64,000 nucleotides of DNA from NCBI GenBank assembly GCA_020634855.1, contig JACKAU010000003.1:62001-126000 (forward strand), read 5' to 3'. Position 1 is the first letter of the stretch. Every line of letters begins with the position of its first letter. Below are positions 24,848 through 33,299 of this stretch, one piece after another. The notes below the pieces were generated by a model. The model ran no database searches. It was not told the DNA's origin and saw only the letters and a program-made list of their open reading frames with translations. A program made the position numbers and the translations under genes. The DNA is from Anaerolineales bacterium. GTDB taxonomy: Bacteria; Chloroflexota; Anaerolineae; 4572-78; J111.

Positions 24848-26666
24848 ATGCCCTCAGACGCCGTAGTGACCATTATTTTACTGATTGTGACGGTGCTGGC
24901 GATGGCCACCCAACGCCTGCGCACCGATATTATCGCCCTGCTGGTGTTGCTGTTCCTCATCATCAGCGGCATTCTCACGGCCGATGAAGCCTTCAGCGTT
25001 TTCGGCCAGCCGGTTATTCTGATTGTGGCCAGCATCTTTGTGATTGGGGCGGCGCTGCTCGATACCGGCGTGGCTACGCTGATCGCCAATCAGATATTGC
25101 GCATTGGCCAGGGCGGCGAGGCCTATTTGATGTTTATTGTCATGCTGACCACGGCCATATTGACCGCCTTCCTGGACGGTCTGCTGGTGGTGGCCTTGCT
25201 GCTGCTGCCGGCTGTGCTGCGCTGCGTGGCCCGGCAGGCGAACCTATCGCCGTCGCGACTGCTGCTGCCGCTGGCGACGGTCGCCACCATCGGCAATACC
25301 CTGACTCTCATCGGCACCACCTCGAACCCGCTGGTCAGCGATATTTTGGCCGAAAGCACCGGGGCCGGCTTGGGGCTTTTGACCATGACCCCGTTCGCGC
25401 TGGCCTCGGTCGGCGTGGTGATGGCCTGGTATTTGACCGGCGGTCGGCTTTTCTTGAGCCGGGAACTGCCGCCGGAGCCACACCGGCTGTCGCTGACCGA
25501 AGTCGGGCAAAGTTATCAAATCGACAAACTGCTTTACCGCCTGCGCGTCCGCTCCAGTTCCGATTTGATCGCCGAGACGGTCGGGGCGAACGGCGGGCTT
25601 CAAAAGAATTTCGGCCTGAACGTGATCGCCATCCGGCCTCAAGGTGGGCCGTTGCAAGCGGTCAGTCCGGATCAAGTGCTGGAACAAGATGATATCCTTA
25701 TTGTTGAAGGGGACACCGGTCGTATTCTGAGAGCGGCTCAGGCGCACGGTCTGGAGCTAAAAGGCACGGTTAGTCTGGAGGAGTTCAACCAAATCGAACT
25801 GGAGACGCTGCGGCTGGCCGAACTGATGATCCCGTTTCGCTCATCGCTGGTGGGCCAGAGCCTAACCGAAATAGGCTTTCGCCGTCGCTTCGGGCTGAAC
25901 GTGCTGGCCGTCCACCGGCAAGATCAGTCGATCCGGACCGATCTGCCGCAGTTCGTGCTGGCTGCCGGCGACACCTTGCTGGTGCAAGGCACCCCGGCCA
26001 GCCTGCAAGCCGTTGGTCGCGACCTGGACCTGGTCCGGGTGACCGATTTGGGGCCGCAGCCGGGCGACCAGATTACCGCCAAGGCCCGCTGGACGATGAT
26101 CATCCTGGCCGCGATGCTGCTGTTAGTGATGACCGGCCTCGCCTCCCTGGCTACGGCCAGCGTGATGGCGGCGTTGGCGCTGGTCATGCTCAAATGCCTT
26201 AGCCCGGAGCGGGCCTACCAGAGCATCAACGGCAGTTTGCTCGTCTTGATTGGGGGTATGTTATCCTTGAGCATCGCGCTGCAAAAACAGGGCGGCCGAA
26301 CTGATCGCCGACTTCATTGCCGGCCTGAGTCAGGGTCTCGGTGTGGTGGGGTCGCTGGCGCTGGTCTATTTGCTGACCAGTTTGAGCGCCCAGGTTATCG
26401 GCGGGGCGGTCGGCGCGGCCATCTTCGCCCCCATCGCCATCAGCCTGGCCGTCACTCAGGGCGCGCCGCCGGCACCCTTTGCCATCGCCATCGCCTTCGC
26501 GGTGATGGGCGGCTTCATTACCCCTTTAACCGACGGCGATAACCTGCTGGTACGGGAGCCGGGCCGGTACGGCATGGCTGATTACCTCAAGAACACCGTG
26601 CCGATTTTTGTCATTCAATCGACGGTTTTGATAGGGATGTTGACGGTGGTATATGGGTTGCTTTAG
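24848..26666 (+). pseudogene. SLC13/ArsB-type permease with two RCK_C domains, frameshifted near 26290
   Basis: This is a membrane anion permease. About six hydrophobic segments (residues 1-195), two cytoplasmic RCK_C/TrkA-C domains (about 215-290 and 315-390, each with GDTLLV/DDILIVEGDT-like strands), then further membrane segments. The frame breaks at about 26283-26297. Downstream, the next frame continues the family (GVVGSLALVYLLTSLSAQVI to GMLTVVYGLL, ending 26666). Adding one A to the A5 run and one G to the G3 run there restores LQKTGAAELIA, a conserved motif of these permeases, so homopolymer miscalls are likely. ATG 24848 begins the first membrane helix. Confidence 0.8.
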
Positions 26667-26849
26667 GTTTGGCCGCGATCCGGACCTGGTCCGGGTGACC
26701 GATGGGGGTTGCAGCAAAGTCGCAAACGCTTTTTATATCTTGAGAGGATTCGGTAATTCCTGGTCTGTAGCCATCCGGCCTATCGCAACCGAATGAATTC
26801 GGTCGCTGCTAAAGAAAACCGGTTGAAACAGGTTATTTGGTTCCTCATT

Positions 26850-26874
26850 AACGTGTTTTCAACACGTTTCTTTT
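26850..26874 (+). terminator. Hairpin terminator after the permease
   Basis: AACGTGTT (26850-26857) and AACACGTT (26861-26868) form an 8-bp stem with a 3-nt loop followed by TCTTTT. It is oriented to stop the plus-strand permease transcript. Confidence 0.6.
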
Positions 26875-26933
26875 ATCAGGCTGCGAATTCATTCGCAGAT
26901 ACTAAAATCCTTTTTGGTTCCGGCCCGTCTGGG

Positions 26934-27601
26934 TTATGAACTGCCGCAGTAAGCCCGCAGCCGCCGCACGTTGTCGCCCACGGAAGCCCGTTGGTTGAAG
27001 ATGGCTGAACCGGCCACCAATACGGTGGCTCCGGCGGCGACGACCTCGGTGATGGTTTCGACATTGACCCCGCCATCGACTTCCAGGTCGGCGGGGAGTC
27101 GATGGCGTCGAGCATGGCTCGCAGCCGGGCGATTTTGGCGCTGCTGGCCGGGATGTAAGATTGGCCGCCAAAGCCGGGGTTGACCGACATGATCAGCACC
27201 AGATCGACGTCCGGCAAGATTTCCTCCAGGGTATTCAACGGGGTGGCCGGGTTGAGGGTCACGCCGGCGCGCACCCCTAACTCTTTGATCTGCTGGATGG
27301 TGCGGTGCAAGTGGGGGCAGGTTTCTACGTGAACGGTCAGGATATCGGCTCCGGCCGCAGCAAAGTCAGCCAGGTAGCGCTCCGGCTGCTCAATCATCAA
27401 ATGGACATCGAGCGGCAGGCGGGTGATGGGCCGCAGCGCCTTAACCACCAACGGCCCGATGGTAATGTTCGGCACAAAGTGACCGTCCATCACATCAACG
27501 TGGATATAATCGACCCCGGCCGCTTCGGCGGCTTTGACCTGATCGCCCAGACGGGCAAAATCGGCCGATAAAATGGAGGGCGCTATTTTGATGGCGGTCA
27601 C
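26934..27601 (-). pseudogene. rpe: Ribulose-phosphate 3-epimerase with a one-base frameshift
   Basis: The enzyme interconverts ribulose-5-phosphate and xylulose-5-phosphate, feeding the Calvin cycle. The N-terminal two-thirds is intact (IAPSILSADFARLG, VDVMDGHFVPN, SVNPGFGGQ). At about 27093-27097 the frame breaks: the run of four Cs needs a fifth to read SPADLEVDGGV. The continuing frame encodes LEVDGGVNVETI, VLVAGSAIFN and ends with TAA at 26934. With that base it is a normal 222-residue Rpe. GTG at 27601 starts it. It closes the cbb operon, 21 bases after prk. Sequencing error is the simpler explanation. Confidence 0.85.
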
Positions 27602-27622
27602 AGTGGTGTCCTTTCTACGGCT

Positions 27623-28585
27623 TTAGCCCAGCACGCGCCGGCGGCGTTCTTCCTTATCTTTTTCTAACTCGATCAGGGCGACCAGCAGGTGATAGGTGAT
27701 GAATAGTTGGGTCAGGGCCAGCGGGTTCGATTGGCTGGCTTCGTTCCCGTCGGAATATTTGCCCATCTCTTCCGGCCGCAGATGTTCTAAATCGGGCAGA
27801 TGGCTCCAGACCACATCCTCGATGCGCACGGCCTGGTCACGGCTGATCCGGCCGCTGATGTCCAAAATCTCGGTCAGCCGGCCGCCAACTCGCCGAATGG
27901 TCGAAGTCACCAACTCCTGGCCGTTGCTGACCTCTTTCAGGACATCGCTCAAATCCGGGTAAGGCAGCGTGGGCCGCAGCGTTAAGCGGGCGTTCAAATG
28001 GGAGCCGGTTTCTTGGGCCAACTCTTCCGGACGATAAAACGTAACTACCGTATCGGCGAAACTTTGCTGGGGTTGGATAAATTCGCTGGAGTCGCTGACT
28101 CGCTTGGCCAGCGACGCCCGCACCTGCTCCTCGGTGTAGCCTCGCTTGGTGGTATCGCGTTTAATCTTCCACAACACGCGCAGTTCCTCTTCCGGGGCCA
28201 AATAGACTTTAACATCAAAGTTGTTGCGCAGGGCCTTGGTGTGATAAGGCAGCAGCCCTTCGATGATGACGAACTCTTTTGGCTCGATATATTCCGGCGG
28301 ATCGAAATCGCCGGTGGAATGGTTGTAAATCGGCTTGAGAATCGGGTGGCCCCGACGCAGCAAATCGAAATGATGTTCCATGATGTTGATGTAGTTACAG
28401 GCCGGGTCAAGGGCGCTAATGCCCTTTTCGGCCCTGGTTTTGCGATTATAACGATGGTAATCATCGCTACATATGACCGTAACCCGATCTTCACCTAAGA
28501 TACGAGCAATCCCGGTCGATAAGGTGGTCTTGCCGGCGGCGCTGTCGCCGCAGACCCCCAGTAAGATGGTTTTTTTGAACGGCAT
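27623..28585 (-). CDS. prk: Phosphoribulokinase
   Basis: The enzyme phosphorylates ribulose-5-phosphate to ribulose-1,5-bisphosphate, the RuBisCO substrate, and is diagnostic of the Calvin cycle. The Walker A is GDSAAGKTT (about 13-21). The phosphoribulokinase/uridine-kinase fold continues with ICSDDYHRYNR, YNHSTGDFDPPEYI and IIEGLLPYHT. The 320 residues include a C-terminal helical extension after about residue 230 with no catalytic motif I recognise. It lies between cbbX and rpe, in the same direction. Confidence 0.93.
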   Translation of the reverse strand: MPFKKTILLGVCGDSAAGKTTLSTGIARILGEDRVTVICSDDYHRYNRKTRAEKGISALDPACNYINIMEHHFDLLRRGHPILKPIYNHSTGDFDPPEYIEPKEFVIIEGLLPYHTKALRNNFDVKVYLAPEEELRVLWKIKRDTTKRGYTEEQVRASLAKRVSDSSEFIQPQQSFADTVVTFYRPEELAQETGSHLNARLTLRPTLPYPDLSDVLKEVSNGQELVTSTIRRVGGRLTEILDISGRISRDQAVRIEDVVWSHLPDLEHLRPEEMGKYSDGNEASQSNPLALTQLFITYHLLVALIELEKDKEERRRRVLG

Positions 28586-28645
28586 AACGATACTCCATTG
28601 ATCGACAAATACGGTTAGGCCGGCGGCCGGCCCACCAAGGCCTGC

Positions 28646-29554
28646 TTAAACCTGATTAACTCCCACAGCGGCCATTTTGGCCGGTTCCTCATCCAAGCCC
28701 CCCCGAAAGACGCGGCTCTGCCGAATATCGGCCTCATCAATACGGGTGAGTTCATCGGGCGTGACCTGCCCACCCTGCTTGACCAAGCGGTTGGCTTGCC
28801 GCAGTTTGATGCGATCAAGCGCGTTGCGGACACTACGGGCATTGGAAAAATGCGGCTGCTGCATGCGGTGTTGTAAATATTCCCAAAACGCCTGGCGTGA
28901 TGTCGGGTCAAAATGGTACGTTTGCTGCTGGACCATCAACTCGGCAATGGCCATTAACTCTTCCAGCGAGTAGTCGGCAAAATGGAGGTGGTGGCCAATC
29001 CGCGAGTGGAAGCCGGGGTTCGCTTGAAAAAAGGTATCCATGCGGTCTTTGTAGCCGGCCAAAATCACCACCATATCGTCTCGTTTGTTTTCCATGGCTT
29101 GCAGCAGCATCTCGATGGCTTCCTGGCCATAGTCCCGCTCGTTTTCGGGCCGGTACAGATAGTAGGCTTCATCGATAAACAGCACGCCGCCCATGGCCCG
29201 TTTAATCACGTCTTTGGTTTTAGGCGCGGTGTGGCCCACGTACTGGCCCACCAGATCATCACGCGTGGCCACCACCACATGTCCTCGCCGGACATAACCG
29301 AGATGGTGCAATATTTGCGCCATCCGAATGGCCACGGTGGTCTTGCCGGTGCCGGGTTTGCCCGTAAAACTCATATGCAGGGTGGGCCGCTCGGTGACGA
29401 TGTTTTGTTCTTCACGCAAGCGGGCAATCAACAACAAGGCCGCGATCTCCTTGATGCGGGTTTTGACGGTCTCCAACCCAATCAACTCCTGGTCCAATTC
29501 ATCCAGAAATTGTTGGATTTTAGCCTCTTTAAAGGCGACATCGATATCAATCAT
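28646..29554 (-). CDS. cbbX: CbbX, red-type RuBisCO activase (AAA+)
   Basis: CbbX is an AAA+ motor that pulls on the C-terminus of red-type RuBisCO large subunits to free trapped sugar phosphates. Walker A FTGKPGTGKTT (about 64-73), the pore-loop segment DLVGQYVGHTAPKT, Walker B VLFIDEAYYLY (about 124-134) and sensor NPGFHSRIGHHLHF are present. The length of 302 fits. Its presence agrees with the red-type sequence of the RuBisCO genes just upstream and suggests the enzyme is active. Confidence 0.93.
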   Translation of the reverse strand: MIDIDVAFKEAKIQQFLDELDQELIGLETVKTRIKEIAALLLIARLREEQNIVTERPTLHMSFTGKPGTGKTTVAIRMAQILHHLGYVRRGHVVVATRDDLVGQYVGHTAPKTKDVIKRAMGGVLFIDEAYYLYRPENERDYGQEAIEMLLQAMENKRDDMVVILAGYKDRMDTFFQANPGFHSRIGHHLHFADYSLEELMAIAELMVQQQTYHFDPTSRQAFWEYLQHRMQQPHFSNARSVRNALDRIKLRQANRLVKQGGQVTPDELTRIDEADIRQSRVFRGGLDEEPAKMAAVGVNQV

Positions 29555-29615
29555 AGTTACCTCCGTTGAAAATAGAAATTAGGGATTAGGGATGAGAGAT
29601 TTGGAATTAGGGAGA

Positions 29616-29726
29616 CATGTCATTTCGTAGCCCCTTCGACTGCACTCAAGATAAACTCCGGCGGAGAAATCCCTGTGACGATGGTTGCGCGGCAGGGATT
29701 CCTCGCCAATCGTGCGAAATGACATG
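29616..29726. repeat. 111-bp palindromic element with 12-bp perfect terminal inverted repeats
   Basis: CATGTCATTTCG (29616-29627) and CGAAATGACATG (29715-29726) bound the element; inside, GGAGAAATCCCTG pairs with CAGGGATTCCTCG. It has no coding capacity and lies in the cbbS-cbbX spacer. The form is that of a MITE or REPIN. Confidence 0.65.
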
Positions 29727-29750
29727 ATGAAGTTAATTATTTTCCAATGC

Positions 29751-30167
29751 TTAATACCGCCGCCCCGCCGGTTTATCCGTACTATACGAGCTTAAGGTAT
29801 AGCGAATCTGGCGGTCGGCGCCTTCGGTGCGGGAAAGCCGGAAGCCGGGTTCTTCTTCGGGGCGATTAATAATGAAGCTAAGCGCCGTGGTTTGCCGGCC
29901 CAGGCTGCGATCATAGCCGGTCACCCGGATGTAATAGTTACTGTACATGTCGCGGCAGGCGCGAACTTCCTCCATCACTGCCTCGGCGTCCTTCATATCG
30001 AACAACGGCAGGCCCCACATAGTCCAATACACGTTGCGCGGGTGGGGATCGTCGGTAAATTCAATGGCAATCGGCCAGCCGTTATCGAGGCAGTATTGCA
30101 CCTGTGCTTTGATCTCTTCGTCGGTAAAATCGGGCAGGTATGAAAACGTGCCTTGAGTTATACGCAT
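29751..30167 (-). CDS. cbbS: RuBisCO small subunit, red-type form I
   Basis: The 138-residue subunit opens MRITQGTFSYLPDFTDEEI, with DDPHPRNVYWTMWGLP and the C-terminal extension EEEPGFRLSRTEG...RYTLSSYSTDKP. These features mark red-type (IC/ID) small subunits, whose C-terminal beta-hairpin lines the central pore of the L8S8 enzyme. ATG at 30167 has TTGGAGGA just upstream. An unusually long 354-base gap containing two palindromes separates it from cbbL. Confidence 0.94.
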   Translation of the reverse strand: MRITQGTFSYLPDFTDEEIKAQVQYCLDNGWPIAIEFTDDPHPRNVYWTMWGLPLFDMKDAEAVMEEVRACRDMYSNYYIRVTGYDRSLGRQTTALSFIINRPEEEPGFRLSRTEGADRQIRYTLSSYSTDKPAGRRY

Positions 30168-30521
30168 GATAGTCCTCCAAAATGTCAATTGCTGTTTTTA
30201 CTTTAATTATCGGTGGTAAAACGTTATCCTTCCCTCAAATCGTTTAAACGAGGGGGTATGGGGTAGAAAGTAGGTAGTAAGGGGAGGATTTTATGATTTT
30301 TATTTGTTACGTTTACGGCTGGCTCTCTAAGGCTTACCGGGAAAATAAGGGTCTGGAGCGTCAAAGTTTACTTTGACGTGAGTGTGAATGACAAAGCAAG
30401 CTTTGTCGCTCCGTTATATTTTTATAGTCGCTGTCGTCTCAAGTGGGATGGTCAGACTTCCCTGCTTCTTTGCTCCTTACTTCCTACGCCCGGATAGCGA
30501 GTGAGCCACAGGCCGCTTGAA
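30168..30521. other. 354-base cbbL-cbbS spacer with a palindrome
   Basis: No frame is convincing. It holds the GGAGC-family inverted repeat (30355-30412), related to the one at 8491-8547, and otherwise only A/T- and G-rich spacer. Most cbbLS operons have a spacer of well under 150 bases. The hairpin could tune cbbS relative to cbbL or start a separate transcript. Confidence 0.5.
30355..30412. repeat. Second copy of the GGAGC...GCTCC palindrome
   Basis: Arms 30355-30376 and 30391-30412 match at 18 of 22 positions. The right arm shares GACAAAGCAAGCTTTG and GCTCC with the 8525-8547 arm, so the two are members of one dispersed family. Confidence 0.65.
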
Positions 30522-31976
30522 TTAGCCGTATGTCGGCGTCGGAACGGCGTCCGGTGTATCGGTTGAGGTGTACTCGAAGGTCACATTCTTCCAGACATCG
30601 AGCGCCTTTTGCAGGGCCGGCGACCATTTGGCGGCCTTGGCCAAAATCTCCGGCCCTTCGTTGACGTAATCGCGCCCTTCATTGCGGGCCTGGATCATCG
30701 CTTCCAACGCCACGCGGTTGGCGGTCGCGCCCTGAGCAATGCCGTCAGGGTGGCCGATGGTGCCGCCGCCGAACTGCAAGACTACATCTTCACCCAGGTA
30801 GTTCAACAGTTGGTGCATTTGCCCGGCGTGGATACCGCCCGAAGCCACCGGCATCACGCCCGGCATCGAGCCCCAATCCTGCTCGAAGTAAAGCCCTTGC
30901 ATGGGGTTGCCTTCTAACTTGCTCTCGCGCAGGGTGTTGTAGAAGCCTTGTACGGTGTTCGGATCGCCCTCTAACTTGCCGACGACCGTCCCGGCGTGAA
31001 TATGATCGACGCCGGCCAGACGCATCCACTTACATAGGACTCTAAAGTTGATGCCATGCGTTTTTTGGCGGGTGTAGGTGCTGTGACCGGCTCGGTGCAG
31101 GTGGAGCAGCAACCCGTTTTTGCGGGCCCACTTGGCCATCGATTGGATGGCGGTGTAGCCGATGACCAGGTCGATCATCACGATGACGCTGCCCAACTCT
31201 TTGGCGAACTCGGCCCGCTCGTACATATCTTCCATCGTGGCTGCCGTCACATTCAGGTAGTGGCCTTTGATTTCGCCGGTGTCGGCCATCGCTTTGTTGA
31301 CGGCTTCCATACAGTACAGGAAGCGGTCGCGCCAGCGCATAAAGGGCTGGCTGTTGACGTTTTCGTCATCCTTGGTAAAGTCCAGGCCACCTTGCAGCGC
31401 CTCATACACCACCCGCCCATAGTTCCGTGCTGACAGACCTAACTTCGGTTTAATAGTCGCTCCCAGCAGCGGCCGGCCGTACTTACCTAAATATTCCCGT
31501 TCCATAATGGTGCCGAAGGGCGGCCCTTGGAAGGTCTTGACGTAATGGAGCGGCAAGCGCATATCTTCCAACCGCAGTGACTTGAGGGCTTTAAAGCCAA
31601 ACACGTTGCCGATAATCGAGGCCGTCAGGTTGGAAATTGAGCCTTCTTCAAACAGGTCGATGTCGTAGGCGATGTAGGCGATGTATTGATCGGTGCCGGG
31701 CACCGGATCGACGCGGTAGCATTTGGCCTGGTAATGTTCGAAGGTGGTCAACCGGTCGGTCCAGACCACCGTCCAGGTGGCGGTCGATGATTCGCCGGCA
31801 ATCGCGGCCCCGGCTTCCACCGCATCGACGCCTTCTTGCGGCACCAACCGGAAAGCGCACAGGATATCGGTGTCTTTCGGTTCGTAGTCGGCTCGATAAT
31901 ACCCCATCTCGGCGTACGGCGTTACGCCCGCCGCCCAACGTCCATTGTTTTTATTTTTGCTTGTTAATGCTGCCAT
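30522..31976 (-). CDS. cbbL: RuBisCO large subunit, red-type form I
   Basis: This is the catalytic subunit for CO2 fixation onto ribulose-1,5-bisphosphate. All key residues are visible: KPKLGLS with the proton-abstracting Lys (177), FTKDDEN with the carbamylated Lys (202) and metal ligands, HRAGHSTYTRQKTHG, and the loop-6 Lys in GTVVGKLEGD (334). Residues VIGYTAIQSMAKWARKNG and the overall pattern are red-type (IC/ID) rather than plant/cyanobacterial IB, in agreement with the small subunit and CbbX. ATG at 31976 has GAGGAGA upstream. No CbbR regulator gene is in the window. Confidence 0.96.
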   Translation of the reverse strand: MAALTSKNKNNGRWAAGVTPYAEMGYYRADYEPKDTDILCAFRLVPQEGVDAVEAGAAIAGESSTATWTVVWTDRLTTFEHYQAKCYRVDPVPGTDQYIAYIAYDIDLFEEGSISNLTASIIGNVFGFKALKSLRLEDMRLPLHYVKTFQGPPFGTIMEREYLGKYGRPLLGATIKPKLGLSARNYGRVVYEALQGGLDFTKDDENVNSQPFMRWRDRFLYCMEAVNKAMADTGEIKGHYLNVTAATMEDMYERAEFAKELGSVIVMIDLVIGYTAIQSMAKWARKNGLLLHLHRAGHSTYTRQKTHGINFRVLCKWMRLAGVDHIHAGTVVGKLEGDPNTVQGFYNTLRESKLEGNPMQGLYFEQDWGSMPGVMPVASGGIHAGQMHQLLNYLGEDVVLQFGGGTIGHPDGIAQGATANRVALEAMIQARNEGRDYVNEGPEILAKAAKWSPALQKALDVWKNVTFEYTSTDTPDAVPTPTYG

Positions 31977-32187
31977 AAGTGTATATCTCCTCGATAAGGT
32001 TCATATAGACCATTACTGCGCTTAGGATGTGTCCCAGGATAACTTCGGCTCTTGGCTGGAGATGGGGCGATGAGAGATTAGGTAATTTAACTAGTTCATC
32101 GCCAAATCCGCCCATCTCAATCAATGCGTCGGCCGGGTTATTTTTTTGGGAACACCTAATTAAGTGGAATAGTTGAGATTTGAATAG

Positions 32188-32217
32188 AGTATATCGTTGA
32201 TTTGTGAAAAATGTAAC
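32188..32217 (-). promoter_or_regulatory. Possible promoter of the cbb operon
   Basis: Minus strand: -10 TATACT (32188-32193) and -35 GTTACA (32212-32217) with an 18-base spacer. The 60-bp palindrome at 32059-32118 would lie in the transcribed leader. The -35 match is weak. Confidence 0.35.
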
Positions 32218-32392
32218 ACAAAAACGGGTAGTTCTACCCTACATTTTAGGGTAGGGGCAGGTACACCTAAATGGGTGGGGTGAATTTTCAATAACTCCTT
32301 AACTCTGGAGATAAGAGTTAAAATGTTTAGTCTTGGCGGCGAACTATGACAAATTTTAATTTGTTACGAGTAACATCAAATTGCGGTGGGTG

Positions 32393-32401
32393 TGGTATAA
32401 T
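32393..32401 (+). promoter_or_regulatory. Extended -10 promoter of the nucleotidyltransferase-like gene
   Basis: TGGTATAAT is an exact TATAAT with the extended TG element, 36 bases before the ATG at 32438. No good -35 is visible, which extended -10 promoters can tolerate. Confidence 0.45.
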
Positions 32402-32437
32402 GGATAAAGATAAGCTACTTACGGTTATTCAACTTCT

Positions 32438-33106
32438 ATGAGTACTGACAATATTAAACCCAAAGTTTATATTGGCAAGGTTATCCAAAATGCGGTTGTG
32501 TTCAATGTCCAAAATTGGCAGGGTCAACCAATGAACAGTGACCATCTGCTGCAAAATGTTGCGCGTCTGTTTGCTTTATTGGAAGAACGGAAAATTGATT
32601 ATCTTCTGGTTGAAGGCATCGCGCTGCTCCAATACGTGGAGGGACGTAACACGGAAGATATTGATTTGATTATGGCATTGGCCTCGTTGAAAAAGCTGCC
32701 GGAGATAAAAATAACCGGCCGCGACAACAACTTTGCCCGCGGCCGGTTCGATGAATTGCAAATTGATATTCTATTGACCCGCAATCGGTTGTTTGAGAAA
32801 GTCCGACAAGGGTATGCAACGCGACAACATTTTGTTGAGCGAGATATTCCCTGCGCCACCGTTGAAGGGCTGCTGCTGTTAAAGTTGTACGCGCTGCCCT
32901 CGCTCTACCGGCAAGGTAACTTTGCCAGAGTTGGCCTGTATGAAAATGATATCGCGACGTTGATGTTTAGCTATCGACCCAACCTTGAACTGCTGTTCAA
33001 TGAATTAGCTCAGCATTTAAGTGAAACCGATTTGACGGCGATCAAGGAAATTGTGACTGAGATTGAGCAGCGCCTTGATCGGTTTAACACCGGCTTTGCG
33101 GAGTAA
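32438..33106 (+). CDS. Nucleotidyltransferase-like protein (AbiEii/DUF6036 type)
   Basis: The core YLLVEGIALLQYVEGRNTED followed by DIDLIM resembles the GG...Y...R.T.DiD motif of minimal nucleotidyltransferases of abortive-infection and toxin-antitoxin systems, though the second Gly of the GS/GG element is replaced (VEGIAL). A later DELQIDIL could give the third acidic residue. The first 31 residues look unlike the family; ATG at 32531 (MNSDHLLQNVARLF) may be the true start. Neither start has a strong ribosome binding site. No partner gene is adjacent, so it seems solitary. Function uncertain. Confidence 0.6.
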   Translation: MSTDNIKPKVYIGKVIQNAVVFNVQNWQGQPMNSDHLLQNVARLFALLEERKIDYLLVEGIALLQYVEGRNTEDIDLIMALASLKKLPEIKITGRDNNFARGRFDELQIDILLTRNRLFEKVRQGYATRQHFVERDIPCATVEGLLLLKLYALPSLYRQGNFARVGLYENDIATLMFSYRPNLELLFNELAQHLSETDLTAIKEIVTEIEQRLDRFNTGFAE

Positions 33107-33132
33107 GAGATTGTTGTTAACAGCCTTCAAAG

Positions 33133-33213
33133 GTCCACAGATAGACACAGATGGCCACTGATAATATCAAAATTTAGATGAAAATCTGTGAATATCAGTG
33201 TAAATCTGTGGAC
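33133..33213. repeat. Inverted repeat of CCACAGAT/CACTGATA words
   Basis: GTCCACAGAT...CACTGATA on the left pairs with TATCAGTG...ATCTGTGGAC on the right, between the converging nucleotidyltransferase and desaturase genes. It may act as a terminator. It belongs to the word-type palindromes seen across the window. Confidence 0.6.
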
Positions 33214-33299
33214 AAGTTCGTAAACCTCTACTTTATAAAACAGCTTCTAAGTCTCAAAAGATGGATTCAGTCTAAAAACGGCCTACCAATCCCTACTTT

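Larger units (their letters stand above)
31977..32437. other. 461-base divergent control region between cbbL and the nucleotidyltransferase gene
   Basis: It contains an imperfect 60-bp palindrome (32059-32118; outer arms GAGATGGG/CCCATCTC, inner arms GGCGATGA/TCATCGCC), a CTACCCTA/TAGGGTAG hairpin near 32235-32260, and possible promoters on both strands. No gene-like frame is present. It is where control of the Calvin operon should lie. Confidence 0.5.
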
